From the NCBI RefSeq assembly GCF_001017175.1, contig NZ_LCYG01000045.1, forward strand, positions 1-64,000: a stretch of 64,000 nucleotides of DNA, in the 5' to 3' direction. Under the pieces are notes generated by a model. The model was not told where the DNA came from, did no database searches, and was given only the letters and a program-made list of their open reading frames with translations. Origin of the DNA: Microvirga vignae (GTDB lineage: Bacteria; Pseudomonadota; Alphaproteobacteria; Rhizobiales; Beijerinckiaceae). Below, piece by piece: positions 46,288 to 55,827 of the stretch; position 1 is the stretch's first letter, and the number at the start of each line of letters is the position of its first letter. A program made the position numbers and the translations under genes.

Positions 46288-48492
46288 CTATCGGGTGCTC
46301 CGCTTCTTCTTCGGTTGCTCCTCCGGCTGGAGTTGGAACAGTAGCAGCGAACGACCGGTCACCGTGTATACCTTATCGAAATTGAATAGTGCCGGGAAAT
46401 TCAAGTCCGGCCTGTTCGTGTCGACGAGGCATGCCCATGCCTGACCGCCGGTAACGGTAGGGAGCTTGCACCTTACCACGTCATGATGGGCGTTGAGGAT
46501 CAGGAGCAAGGTGACGTCCGTACCACGTTTGCGGATACCTGTCGGCTGAGCGCGACCGTCAAGCAGAATAAGGATACAGCGGGCGTGAGGATCCTCCCAA
46601 TGCTCGGGAGTCATTTCGTCGCCTAGAGGAGTGAGCCACGTCACATCCTTGACGTCGAGTTCCTCGTTATAGACCCCTGAGAGGAAGCGGCCGCGACGAA
46701 GGATCGGCAGGCTCTGGCGCAGTTGGATCAGCTTACGGGTGAACTCGAAGAGTTCAGCGCCATCCTCGTCGACTCCCTCCCAGTCGATCCAGGAGATGTC
46801 GTTGTCCTGCGCATAGGCATTGTTGTTGCCGTGCTGCGTGCGGGCAAATTCATCGCCTGCCAGCAACATGGGTGTGCCTTGGGAGAAGAGCAGAGTGGCA
46901 AGCATGTTGCGCATCTGCCGGCAGCGCAAGGCGCGGATCTCGGGATCGTTCGTCTCGCCTTCGACGCCGTGGTTCCAGGACAGGTTGTGGTCGTGCCCGT
47001 CCTTGTTGTCCTCGCCGTTCGCCTCGTTGTGCTTGTCGTTATAGGAGACGAGGTCGCGGAGCGTGAAGCCGTCATGGGCTGTGATGAAGTTCACTGAGGC
47101 CCAAGGCTTGCGACCACGCTTGTTGAAGAGATCGGCGGAGGCGGTCAGTCGGGAGGCAAGCTCAGGCAGCTTCCCGTCCTCGCCTTTCCAATAAGCGCGG
47201 ACCGTATCGCGATAGCGATCATTCCATTCGGCCCAGCCAGGAGAGAAGCGCCCGACCTGATAGCCGCCCGGGCCGCAATCCCACGGCTCGGCGATCAGCT
47301 TGACGCGACTGAGCACAGGATCCTGCCTCACGGCGTCGAGAAAGCGTCCGTCCTCCTCGAATCCATGTGGCTCACGGGCGAGGATGGTGGCGAGGTCGAA
47401 ACGGAAACCGTCCACACGGACCTCCTGCGCCCAATAGCGCAGGCTGTCGGTGACCATTTGCAGGATCCGCGAATGGCTCAAGTTGACCGTGTTCCCAGTG
47501 CCGGTGTCGTTGATGTAGTAGCGCTTCTCGGGAGCAAGCCTGTAGTAGGAGGCGTTGTCGATGCCCTTGAAGGAAAGAGTTGGGCCCAACTCATTCCCTT
47601 CAGCCGTGTGGTTATAGACAACGTCGAGGATCACCTCGATACCGGCATCGTGAAAATGGCTGACCATTTCCTTCAGTTCGTTCACGAATGGGGTCGCGAG
47701 ATAACGCGGCTGTGGGGCAAAGAAACTAATGGTGTTGTAACCCCAGTAATTGCGTAGATTTTTCTCGATCAGGTAACTGTCATCCACGAAGGCGTGGATC
47801 GGCAGGAGCTCGACGGTAGTGACGCCAAGGCTCTTGATGTAGTTGATCGATTCATGATGCATCAGGCCCGTGAAGGTACCACGGAACTCTTTCGGGATCG
47901 CGGGATGCTTCATGGTGAAACCGCGCAGATGCGCCTCATAGATGATCGTGCGCTCCCATGGAATCTGCGGCCTGCGTTCATTCCCCCATGTGAAGGCCAT
48001 ATCGATCACCCGACATTTGGGCATGAACGCTGCGCTGTCACGCTCATCGAAAGATAGATCCGCGTCGGGCGAACCGACCTTATAGCCGAACAGGGCAGGG
48101 TCCCACTTCAAGTTGCCGATGATGTGCTTGGCATAAGGATCGAGAAGCAGCTTGTTGTGATTGAAGCGATGTCCGGCATCGGGCTCGTAAGGCCCATGTA
48201 CACGATAGCCATAGGTGGTGCCGGGACGCGCATCCGGTAGGTAACCGTGCCAGACTTCGTCTGTGTATTCAGGCAATTCGATCCGCTCCAGCTCGCGCTT
48301 GCCCTCAAGGTCGAAGAGGCAGAGCTCGACCTTGGTGGCATTGGCAGAGAAAAGGGCAAAGTTCACGCCGAGACCATCCCAGGTTGCTCCCAGAGGATAG
48401 GGCAGTCCCTCTCGGAGGCGGGATGTCCGCCGGACAGTTGGGGTAACGAGCTCGACTGGGGCTGGCTCTCGTGTCTCGACTTTGTCGTTCAT
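46288..48492 (-). CDS. glgX: Glycogen debranching enzyme
   Basis: 734 aa GH13 (isoamylase/GlgX subfamily). An N-terminal CBM48 domain (about 25-125: YPLGATWDGLGVNFALFSANATKVELCLF) precedes the barrel with nucleophile Asp in VDGFRFDLATIL, acid Glu in KLIAEPWDCGPGGYQVG and FITAHDGFTLRDLVSYNDKHNEANGE. Hydrolyses alpha-1,6 branches of phosphorylase-limit glycogen and could feed linear glucans to TreY. Same strand as glgB, 93 nt downstream. Confidence 0.94.
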   Translation of the reverse strand: MNDKVETREPAPVELVTPTVRRTSRLREGLPYPLGATWDGLGVNFALFSANATKVELCLFDLEGKRELERIELPEYTDEVWHGYLPDARPGTTYGYRVHGPYEPDAGHRFNHNKLLLDPYAKHIIGNLKWDPALFGYKVGSPDADLSFDERDSAAFMPKCRVIDMAFTWGNERRPQIPWERTIIYEAHLRGFTMKHPAIPKEFRGTFTGLMHHESINYIKSLGVTTVELLPIHAFVDDSYLIEKNLRNYWGYNTISFFAPQPRYLATPFVNELKEMVSHFHDAGIEVILDVVYNHTAEGNELGPTLSFKGIDNASYYRLAPEKRYYINDTGTGNTVNLSHSRILQMVTDSLRYWAQEVRVDGFRFDLATILAREPHGFEEDGRFLDAVRQDPVLSRVKLIAEPWDCGPGGYQVGRFSPGWAEWNDRYRDTVRAYWKGEDGKLPELASRLTASADLFNKRGRKPWASVNFITAHDGFTLRDLVSYNDKHNEANGEDNKDGHDHNLSWNHGVEGETNDPEIRALRCRQMRNMLATLLFSQGTPMLLAGDEFARTQHGNNNAYAQDNDISWIDWEGVDEDGAELFEFTRKLIQLRQSLPILRRGRFLSGVYNEELDVKDVTWLTPLGDEMTPEHWEDPHARCILILLDGRAQPTGIRKRGTDVTLLLILNAHHDVVRCKLPTVTGGQAWACLVDTNRPDLNFPALFNFDKVYTVTGRSLLLFQLQPEEQPKKKRSTR

Positions 48493-48585
48493 CGTGGGTC
48501 TCAGGAAGCGGAGCAGATCGGTTCATATCTTCAACGCGCCAGAAGGCAGGAAGTCCCCTGAAGCTCGACAATCTGCTTCCGCCAA

Positions 48586-50814
48586 TCAGGCGCGCTCAAG
48601 AACAAGGATGAGAGTGGCCAGAGGTGGGATGGTGAGGCAGAGGGAGCAGGGGCGTCCATGACTCGGCGTCTCCTCTGCCGACACTCCGCCGAGATTGCCG
48701 ACATTGCAGCCACCATAAATGGAGGCATCCGTATTCACGACCTCCCGATAGAAACCGGGCAATGGCACGCCGATGCGGTATTCCTCCCGCGGAACAGGGG
48801 TGAAGTTCGAGACAACCACCGCGATGGAATTCTCTGCATCTCCCCGCCGCAGCCACGCGATGACGCTGTTGTCTCGGTCATCGGAAACGATCCATTCGAA
48901 GCCTTTCCACTCGCAGTCCCGCTCATGCAGCGCCGGAATGGAGCGATAGGCAGCGTTAAGATCGCGGATGAGCGTTTGGACTCCTTTATGGTACGGATCA
49001 TCCAGTAGGTGCCAGTCGAGGCTCTGGTCGTGGTTCCATTCCTGCTCCTGGGCAAATTCTCCGCCCATGAACAGCAGCTTCTTTCCCGGATGTCCCCACA
49101 TGAATCCGAAATAGGCACGAAGGTTTGCAAAACGCTGCCATTGGTCGCCGGGCATCTTTCCGATGAGTGAGCCTTTGCCATGAACGACCTCGTCATGGCT
49201 GAGCGGCAGAATGAAGTTCTCCGAAAAAGCGTAGAGAAGACCGAAAGTCAGATCATGATGGTGATACCGGCGGAAGATCGGATCCTTGCTGATGTAGCGA
49301 AGGGTGTCGTGCATCCACCCCATATTCCACTTGAAGCCGAAGCCAAGACCGCCGGTATAGGTCGGCTGCGAAACGCCGGGCCATGCGGTGGATTCTTCAG
49401 CGATGGTGATGGCACCTGGAGCCGTGGCATAGGCAACCTCGTTCATGCGACGCAGGAAGTCGATTGCGCCTAAGTTTTCGTTGCCACCATAGCGATTGGG
49501 GATCCACTCGTCAGGTTTGCGAGAGTAGTCGAGGTAGAGCATCGAGGCCACAGCGTCGACACGCAAGCCATCGAGGTGGTAGAGCTCCAGCCAGAAGCGG
49601 GCATTAGCGACGAGGAAAGTGGCAACCTCCTGCCGCTCGTAATTGTAGATGTAGGTGCCCCAGTCCTGATGGAAGCCGAGACGCGGATCGGCATGCTCAT
49701 AAAGATGCGTGCCGTCGAAATAGCTCAGGCCATGCGGATCGTTCGGAAAATGGGCCGGAACCCAATCAAGAATGATGCCGATCCCTGCAGCATGGGCCGC
49801 CTCCACGAAAGCTGCAAAATCCTCAGGCGTGCCGAAGCGGCTTGTGGGTGCATAAAGAGAGATCGGCTGATAGCCCCAGGAGCCATCGAAGGGATACTCG
49901 GTGATCGGCAAGAGTTCGATATGCGTGAAACCCAAATCTTTCACATAAGGGATGAGCCTGACGGCCAGCTCGCGATAGGTGAGATAGCGGTTGCCTTCCT
50001 CTGGCACGCGCGCCCAGGAGCCGAGATGGCATTCATAGATGGACATGGGCGCCTTGCGCTGGTTCTGTGCGGCGCGAGCCCTCATCCATGCTCCATCATT
50101 CCACTCGAACTCCGGAGTATTCTTGAGAATAGAGGCAGTGGCGGGAGGGTGCTCAGCCGTGAAGGCGAGTGGGTCGGCTTTGAGCGCCAGCAGATTCCCG
50201 TGAAGGCCGATGATCTCGAACTTGTAGCGCTGGCCCGCTATGACGTCGGGAATGAAGAGCTCCCAAACGCCGCCTTCATGACGCCGCCGCATCGGGTGGC
50301 ATCGTCCGTCCCAGTTGTTGAACTCGCCGACGACGCTCACACGTCGCGCGTTCGGAGCCCACACGGCAAACAGAAAGCCTTGGATGCCCCCCAGATCCAA
50401 ATGATGGGCACCGAGCTTTCGGTAGATTGCATCGCTGCCCGGATCTCGGAGCTGTGCGATATCGTGATGGGAAAGGAAAGTTCCGAAGCTATAGGGATCG
50501 TGCCGGATCTCCACGTGATCCTGGCTTTCGACCTGAAGCCTGTAATCTGGACGTTGCGAAGCGTTCAGAGTGCCGACGAACAGCCCATCGGCGAACCTCC
50601 TCTCCATGGGGGCGAGAGTGGTCTGTCCGTCACGCGCGACGACAGTGACCGTATCCGCATGGGGAATGATGGCTCTAACTTCCCAGGTGCCCGGTAGAAT
50701 CTCGTGGGGACCGAGCATGGAAAAGGGGTCACCGGATGCAATGATGTCAGCAACCGATTGCGGCTCGACCGAACGCTCCTTCACGCTCTGCGATCCACCC
50801 CTGCGCTGGGCCAT
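48586..50814 (-). CDS. glgB: 1,4-alpha-glucan branching enzyme
   Basis: 742 aa. Tandem N-terminal CBM48 modules (N1 and N, about 20-220, including [23 protein letters not shown]), then a GH13 barrel with nucleophile Asp in [16 protein letters not shown], Glu in [14 protein letters not shown] and [15 protein letters not shown], and a C-terminal beta domain. It introduces alpha-1,6 branches into glycogen. Confidence 0.95.
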   Translation of the reverse strand: MAQRRGGSQSVKERSVEPQSVADIIASGDPFSMLGPHEILPGTWEVRAIIPHADTVTVVARDGQTTLAPMERRFADGLFVGTLNASQRPDYRLQVESQDHVEIRHDPYSFGTFLSHHDIAQLRDPGSDAIYRKLGAHHLDLGGIQGFLFAVWAPNARRVSVVGEFNNWDGRCHPMRRRHEGGVWELFIPDVIAGQRYKFEIIGLHGNLLALKADPLAFTAEHPPATASILKNTPEFEWNDGAWMRARAAQNQRKAPMSIYECHLGSWARVPEEGNRYLTYRELAVRLIPYVKDLGFTHIELLPITEYPFDGSWGYQPISLYAPTSRFGTPEDFAAFVEAAHAAGIGIILDWVPAHFPNDPHGLSYFDGTHLYEHADPRLGFHQDWGTYIYNYERQEVATFLVANARFWLELYHLDGLRVDAVASMLYLDYSRKPDEWIPNRYGGNENLGAIDFLRRMNEVAYATAPGAITIAEESTAWPGVSQPTYTGGLGFGFKWNMGWMHDTLRYISKDPIFRRYHHHDLTFGLLYAFSENFILPLSHDEVVHGKGSLIGKMPGDQWQRFANLRAYFGFMWGHPGKKLLFMGGEFAQEQEWNHDQSLDWHLLDDPYHKGVQTLIRDLNAAYRSIPALHERDCEWKGFEWIVSDDRDNSVIAWLRRGDAENSIAVVVSNFTPVPREEYRIGVPLPGFYREVVNTDASIYGGCNVGNLGGVSAEETPSHGRPCSLCLTIPPLATLILVLERA

Positions 50815-50970
50815 GCTGACTTTCCCTTGGTCTTTCTTCCGCTGCCATGAATGAATCTTCCCGGCGGCGTTCTTGCATCATGAGAGAACACCATTATGGG
50901 GCGGACCCGACCCGCGACCAGACGGAAGAGGGCAAAGGGAGGTGAGGGCAGCGCTGGGCGGCGGAAGCCC

Positions 50971-53900
50971 TCATGGGGACTGATCCTGCTTCAAGACAGC
51001 AAAGGGGAAAGAGGACAAGAGCTCGCCCAATATCAGTCCACCGGTCATAATGGTGCTAGTTTGATATGTTATGACATTACTCCACTGACCGCTAGGCAAG
51101 GCGAGACCCAACCCGCTCCAACTCGCAGGATCGACCTTGAGGTGGTCCGTACTGATGAGACTGTTCCAAAGGCGGGGAACAATGACAGCGCGTTTGTCGT
51201 CACCATGCTGCCTCATGAAGGCAATCACATGGGAGGCATGCTCGCCCTCGACCGATATCGCCTGATAATCACCATCGGCATAGAGGCTGGGGGCTGAGGC
51301 ACGATCCTGCAGAAGGCGTGCCAGGATATACTGCTTAACGTGGCCACCCTGCCATTCGGATAGGAGCGCTTCCAAAGACGGCGTCTCAGCAAGTGCCTGA
51401 GCGCGGGCATCATAATCGACGGGCCTGCGGTTGTCGGGATCGACAAGAGAAAAATCCCAGAACTCCGTTCCCTGGTAGATATCCGGCACGCCCGGCAAGG
51501 TCATTTTGAGGATGGTGCGCGAGAGACCATTCAGCATACCGAGAACGGAAATACGCCGAGCAAGGGGACGCAGTCGATCAAGGACTCCGCTCCTCGGATC
51601 GAGCACGGCCTGCAACACGCTCAGCGCTGCTTCTTCGTACTCGGTATCTGGACTGACCCAACTCGTCTGCCGTTTTGCCTCCCGAAGAGCTTTGGTGACA
51701 TAGCCTTTCATGCGCTCATGGAAGAATGCCAGCTGCTGGTTGTCGTCACCATCGAGAAGCTCTAGTGGCCATGCGCCGAGGAGTGCCTGAAGCAGGATCA
51801 CTTGATCATTCGCATCCGGGGCAGGGGAGCCGTTTATGTCAGAGAGACGGGGGGAGATGGACTCACGCCAGAGGCTGACGGCTTCTTCCCATTGCTCCGG
51901 CATTTCCGAGAGCGCCAGCAGACGGGCGCGGGCATCCTCGCCGCGCTTCGTGTCGTGAGTGGCGGTCGCAATCATGGCATAGGGCCAGTCGCTCGCCCTT
52001 TTGGCATTGGCCTCGTGGAAGTCTTGCAGGGTGAGGCCGAAATGCCCCGGATCGCCACCGACCTCGTTCAAGGCAATGAGGCGTCCATAGCGGTAGAACA
52101 GAGTGTCCTCCAGGCTCTTGGCCATGACCGGGCCGGTCAGTTGCTGAAAGCGCCGGCGGAAGCGTCGGACGTCAGCCGGATCGGCAGCTTCCGTTCTACC
52201 GAATAGTGCCGCAGCAATGAAGTCATGCACGCTTTGATCGGGCAGAGTGCTGGACTGCTTGGCCGCTTGGACGGCTCCCTCGACAAGATACAAATCCGCG
52301 GGTGAAGGCTCGCCTTCACCAAGATAGCTGCGATAGACCGGGAATACGGTGATGATCTCCGTCAGAGCCCGGCGCAGGGCATAAGCCGTGTAGTCCCGGG
52401 TGTGGCGACTGGCGTCCGCAATCGCCTTGATGTCGGAGACCAGGACCTCGAGTTCACTGGCGAAATTCGACTGTGTAACTTCGAGCTTCGCCTGCTTCAG
52501 CAGATCATCATATTCATCCGTAAGGCCGGATCCCTCGCGGTAGATGCGTTCGAAGGCTTCGCCCGCCTGCTCATTGAGAAGAACGCCATCGATCAGGTTG
52601 AGAACATCATACCCGGTCGTGCCGGCAGCAGGCCAAGGACGCAGTTCCTCTCCGGGTTCCAGAATTTTCTCGACAACGACGTAGAAGCCGGGGCCTAATT
52701 CACGCTGCAGCGCGCGGGCATATCCTTCCGGATCGGCAAGGCCGTCGATGTGATCAATTCGCAGGCCATGGATCCGATTCTCCTTCACCAGACGCAGGAT
52801 GAGCTCATGCGTCCGTTTGAAAACCTCCGGAATCTCGACCCGCATGCCTGCGAGATTGTTGATGTCGAAGAAGCGGCGATAGTTGATATCGCTCGATGCA
52901 ACCCGCCAATAAGCCAGGCGGTAGGATTGAGCCTCGAGAAGGCGGTGCAGGGCATCGAAGCTATCAGGAAGGCCCTGAGTACCATTGATGGTCTTCAGGG
53001 CATGGTCGATGGCTTTCCTGATCAATGGCTGGTCAGCCGCAATGCGCGACAATTGCCGCTTCATATGCTCGCCTTCTTCGGGAAGAGAGGAAAGATACTC
53101 CGGTGATTTCCTCCCTCTCATGCTGCGCAGGCGCTCCGTCAGCGCAAGCAAGTCACCGGCCGTTTCTCTTTCATCGAGAGCAGCCAGAGCGTGGTCGAGC
53201 ACCATGGGATAGGTTGTTGGGCAGATGGGCAGCCGGTGCTCCCAATGCCAGACGCTGAAGCTGCCTTCATCAGCATCGAACTTCAGTGTCAGCTCGCCCT
53301 TTTCCAGGGTCTCGCCGTAGAGACTGCCGAGGACGGGCACGATCAGCTTGCCCCGAGCCCCGGACCTCGCCCAATCGATATCGAAGGCATCAGCCGCAGG
53401 CGAGAGTCGGCCCCATTCCAGAACTGACAACCACCAGCCATTGGTGCTCCCGCCAACGCCCATATGATTAGGCACGATATCGAGCAGAAGCTTTAGGCCG
53501 TTGGCCGTCAAAGCATCCGACAAGCGCCGGAAACCCTCCTCGCCGCCAAGTTCCGGATTGATGGCAGAGTGATCAACGATATCGTAGCCATGCGTCGAGC
53601 CAGGGATGGCTGCGTGAATGGGTGACGAGTAGACATGGCTGATGCCGAGTTTGGCCAGATATGGCACGATCTTTACGGCATCATCAAAGGTGAAGTCCTT
53701 ATGAAACTGCAGCCGGTATGTGGCGCGAGGTGGTGGAGAAGCGAGGGCATTTCTTCGGGGCCGCACGTCCCGTCCCTCTTCCGCGAGAGCGACGGATAAC
53801 TTCGCCATAAGGTGACCGGGAGCCGTAATGTTTTCGATCGTGTTCGAAAGACGCCGGCGCCAGTTGGGATGACCTGTATCCTGGCCGGGCATGTTTGGCT

Positions 53901-55827
53901 GGTTCAGCTCACCCGAAGCATCCTCAATTTGTAAGGCCGTAAGCACACATGATGTCCGCGCGAGATAGCGCATGGCTCCTTCGAGCGGCGGTTCATCCGG
54001 CGTGCTTGGTGATGAGAGCAGGCCTTCTTCGGCAAGAGCCTTCGTGAAGTGCTGCTTATCCGCTTGGCGTACGGCACGTTCATTCGCTGCTGTCTTGGGG
54101 TCGAACACACCGAGCGTCTGACGCAGGTCGATATCGAGCCCTCGCCACCACCCTCTGAATGTGGGAAGATCATGGGTCGTCAGAACGGAAAGGGCTGAGC
54201 GTGGATAATCTTCCGGCTTCTTGAAATCGGCTTCGTCACGCTCGAAGGGCATGACGCGATAGCTGAGAAGCCCTGATGCCATAATGGCATCCGAAAAGCC
54301 CTTTGGTGCCGTTCCAAGATCTTCCGCGATGACGAGACAGCGGGCACGATGACTTTCCACGCGCAGAACCGCGAGCATGGCTTCGAACGGATAATCGACA
54401 TAGGCCCCTTGCGATGCCGGCGCTCCGGATGGAATGAGGAAGAGACGCTGCAGCTGGAAGGCGTGGTCGATGCGGATCGCACCGGCATGGCGCATATTCG
54501 CCGCCACAAGATCGCGGAACGCTGCCAAGCCTTGCTCTTCCAACGTCAGAGGATTGAAGGGCGGCAAGCCCCAGTTCTGACCTTGCGGTCCAAGAGGATC
54601 GGGAGGCGCTCCAACGGCAAGTCCAGGCGCAAATCGATCGGGTGTTGCCCAGATTTCAGAGCCACCGCCGTCAGCCCCGACGGCAAGATCCCGGTAGAGG
54701 CCGATCGTCAGGCCAGCTGCCCGTGCGCGCTCGGCGGCTTGTGCGAGTTGACAATCGGCCAGCCATTGAAGCCACACATAAAACGAGATGCGTTCCTGAT
54801 GGTCATTGCGGAAGCGGCCGACCTCGGTTGACCGGATATCGCGATAGGCCTCAGGCCACTCCCCGACCCACACGTGTCCTTTCTCATGAAAACACTCGGA
54901 GAGTGCCTCGAATGTTGCATGCGCTTCAAGTGCTTCTCCTACTACCCGTCTGAAGGCTTCGAACGCAGCATGGTTGCCGGATTTTTGAAAGTGCCTCCAC
55001 AAGGCATCAAGCATTGGACGCTTGATCGCCCAGGCCTGCGCATAATCAATGAGCTGGGCGCCCTGAAGGTGGGACAAACGCTCCTGAACATCCGCTTGCT
55101 GCAGGATCTGCTTGGCCCCGCTCTCGGCAAAGCCCTCCACACTGGTCGGGTCAATATAAAGTGCTTCTAGGAAAAGACGGGAGGAGGGCGAATAGGGTGA
55201 GATCTTCGTGCGGTCGGCTGAGAAGAGCGCGTGAACGGGACTGAGACCTAAGAAGGCGCCGCCAAGTGCTCCGACACCTTCAGCGAGGAGAGCAACGTCG
55301 ACATAATCGCCGATGCCGAGGTCGTGTGTCGAGCGAAGAGAGTAGATCTGAGCAGTGGCTCCCCACAGACGCTTCTGACCTTCGAATGCTTGAGGCCGCC
55401 AGCAGGCGTCTGGTGCTGAGATGATCGTCGCTTCAAACTCCCCGAGCTGCAGGCGATGATAGCCCATGGGCAGGACAGGGAGCTTCAGCGCCGCTTCGCC
55501 TTTGGGGAGAGTTCCTTCATGCGTTGTTCCTGTCTCTTCCGTGATCAACCAGCTAGTCTGTTCGACTTTGCCGCGCAGCGGGATGGTTGCTGGACGATCA
55601 GAGGAAAACGAAATGACGGCGGGGATCGGACCTGCTTTCAATCCTTCCAGCCGGGCAAGGCTCTGCTGCGCTTCATCTTCGGAGCTGATCCTGAGACCAA
55701 GAGCCGTTAGAAGGGCGTTGCGGGTTTCCAGGCTCGTCTTGATGCTTCGCCCGAATGCATCTGCGTAGTCCCGTGAAATGCCGACCAGTTCAGCCATGCG
55801 CTCCAGGAGAGCATCCAGCTTGCTCAT
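50971..55827 (-). CDS. malQ-treY: Fused 4-alpha-glucanotransferase and maltooligosyl trehalose synthase
   Basis: 1618 aa single frame. Residues 1-690 are an E. coli-type MalQ (GH77; LRSTHDLGIGDYVD, AIRIDHAFQLQRLF with the nucleophile Asp, VIAEDLGTAP with Glu, LTTHDLPTFRGWW). Residues about 698-1618 are a full TreY (GH13; TYRLQFHKDFTFDDAVKIVPYL, YDIVDHSAINPELG, LRIDHIDGLADPEGYARAL, VVVEKILEPGEELR, ATATHDTKRGEDARAR). Both halves keep their catalytic residues. MalQ would rearrange maltodextrins and TreY convert the reducing end to a trehalosyl unit. It is coupled to treZ by an ATGA overlap (treZ first). Confidence 0.95.
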   Translation of the reverse strand: MSKLDALLERMAELVGISRDYADAFGRSIKTSLETRNALLTALGLRISSEDEAQQSLARLEGLKAGPIPAVISFSSDRPATIPLRGKVEQTSWLITEETGTTHEGTLPKGEAALKLPVLPMGYHRLQLGEFEATIISAPDACWRPQAFEGQKRLWGATAQIYSLRSTHDLGIGDYVDVALLAEGVGALGGAFLGLSPVHALFSADRTKISPYSPSSRLFLEALYIDPTSVEGFAESGAKQILQQADVQERLSHLQGAQLIDYAQAWAIKRPMLDALWRHFQKSGNHAAFEAFRRVVGEALEAHATFEALSECFHEKGHVWVGEWPEAYRDIRSTEVGRFRNDHQERISFYVWLQWLADCQLAQAAERARAAGLTIGLYRDLAVGADGGGSEIWATPDRFAPGLAVGAPPDPLGPQGQNWGLPPFNPLTLEEQGLAAFRDLVAANMRHAGAIRIDHAFQLQRLFLIPSGAPASQGAYVDYPFEAMLAVLRVESHRARCLVIAEDLGTAPKGFSDAIMASGLLSYRVMPFERDEADFKKPEDYPRSALSVLTTHDLPTFRGWWRGLDIDLRQTLGVFDPKTAANERAVRQADKQHFTKALAEEGLLSSPSTPDEPPLEGAMRYLARTSCVLTALQIEDASGELNQPNMPGQDTGHPNWRRRLSNTIENITAPGHLMAKLSVALAEEGRDVRPRRNALASPPPRATYRLQFHKDFTFDDAVKIVPYLAKLGISHVYSSPIHAAIPGSTHGYDIVDHSAINPELGGEEGFRRLSDALTANGLKLLLDIVPNHMGVGGSTNGWWLSVLEWGRLSPAADAFDIDWARSGARGKLIVPVLGSLYGETLEKGELTLKFDADEGSFSVWHWEHRLPICPTTYPMVLDHALAALDERETAGDLLALTERLRSMRGRKSPEYLSSLPEEGEHMKRQLSRIAADQPLIRKAIDHALKTINGTQGLPDSFDALHRLLEAQSYRLAYWRVASSDINYRRFFDINNLAGMRVEIPEVFKRTHELILRLVKENRIHGLRIDHIDGLADPEGYARALQRELGPGFYVVVEKILEPGEELRPWPAAGTTGYDVLNLIDGVLLNEQAGEAFERIYREGSGLTDEYDDLLKQAKLEVTQSNFASELEVLVSDIKAIADASRHTRDYTAYALRRALTEIITVFPVYRSYLGEGEPSPADLYLVEGAVQAAKQSSTLPDQSVHDFIAAALFGRTEAADPADVRRFRRRFQQLTGPVMAKSLEDTLFYRYGRLIALNEVGGDPGHFGLTLQDFHEANAKRASDWPYAMIATATHDTKRGEDARARLLALSEMPEQWEEAVSLWRESISPRLSDINGSPAPDANDQVILLQALLGAWPLELLDGDDNQQLAFFHERMKGYVTKALREAKRQTSWVSPDTEYEEAALSVLQAVLDPRSGVLDRLRPLARRISVLGMLNGLSRTILKMTLPGVPDIYQGTEFWDFSLVDPDNRRPVDYDARAQALAETPSLEALLSEWQGGHVKQYILARLLQDRASAPSLYADGDYQAISVEGEHASHVIAFMRQHGDDKRAVIVPRLWNSLISTDHLKVDPASWSGLGLALPSGQWSNVITYQTSTIMTGGLILGELLSSFPFAVLKQDQSP

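Noticed and set aside
48533-48558. EcfG-like promoter ahead of glgX (GGGAC-N16-CGTT)
   Set aside because: The -35 element has a mismatch at a key base (GGGAC instead of GGAAC).
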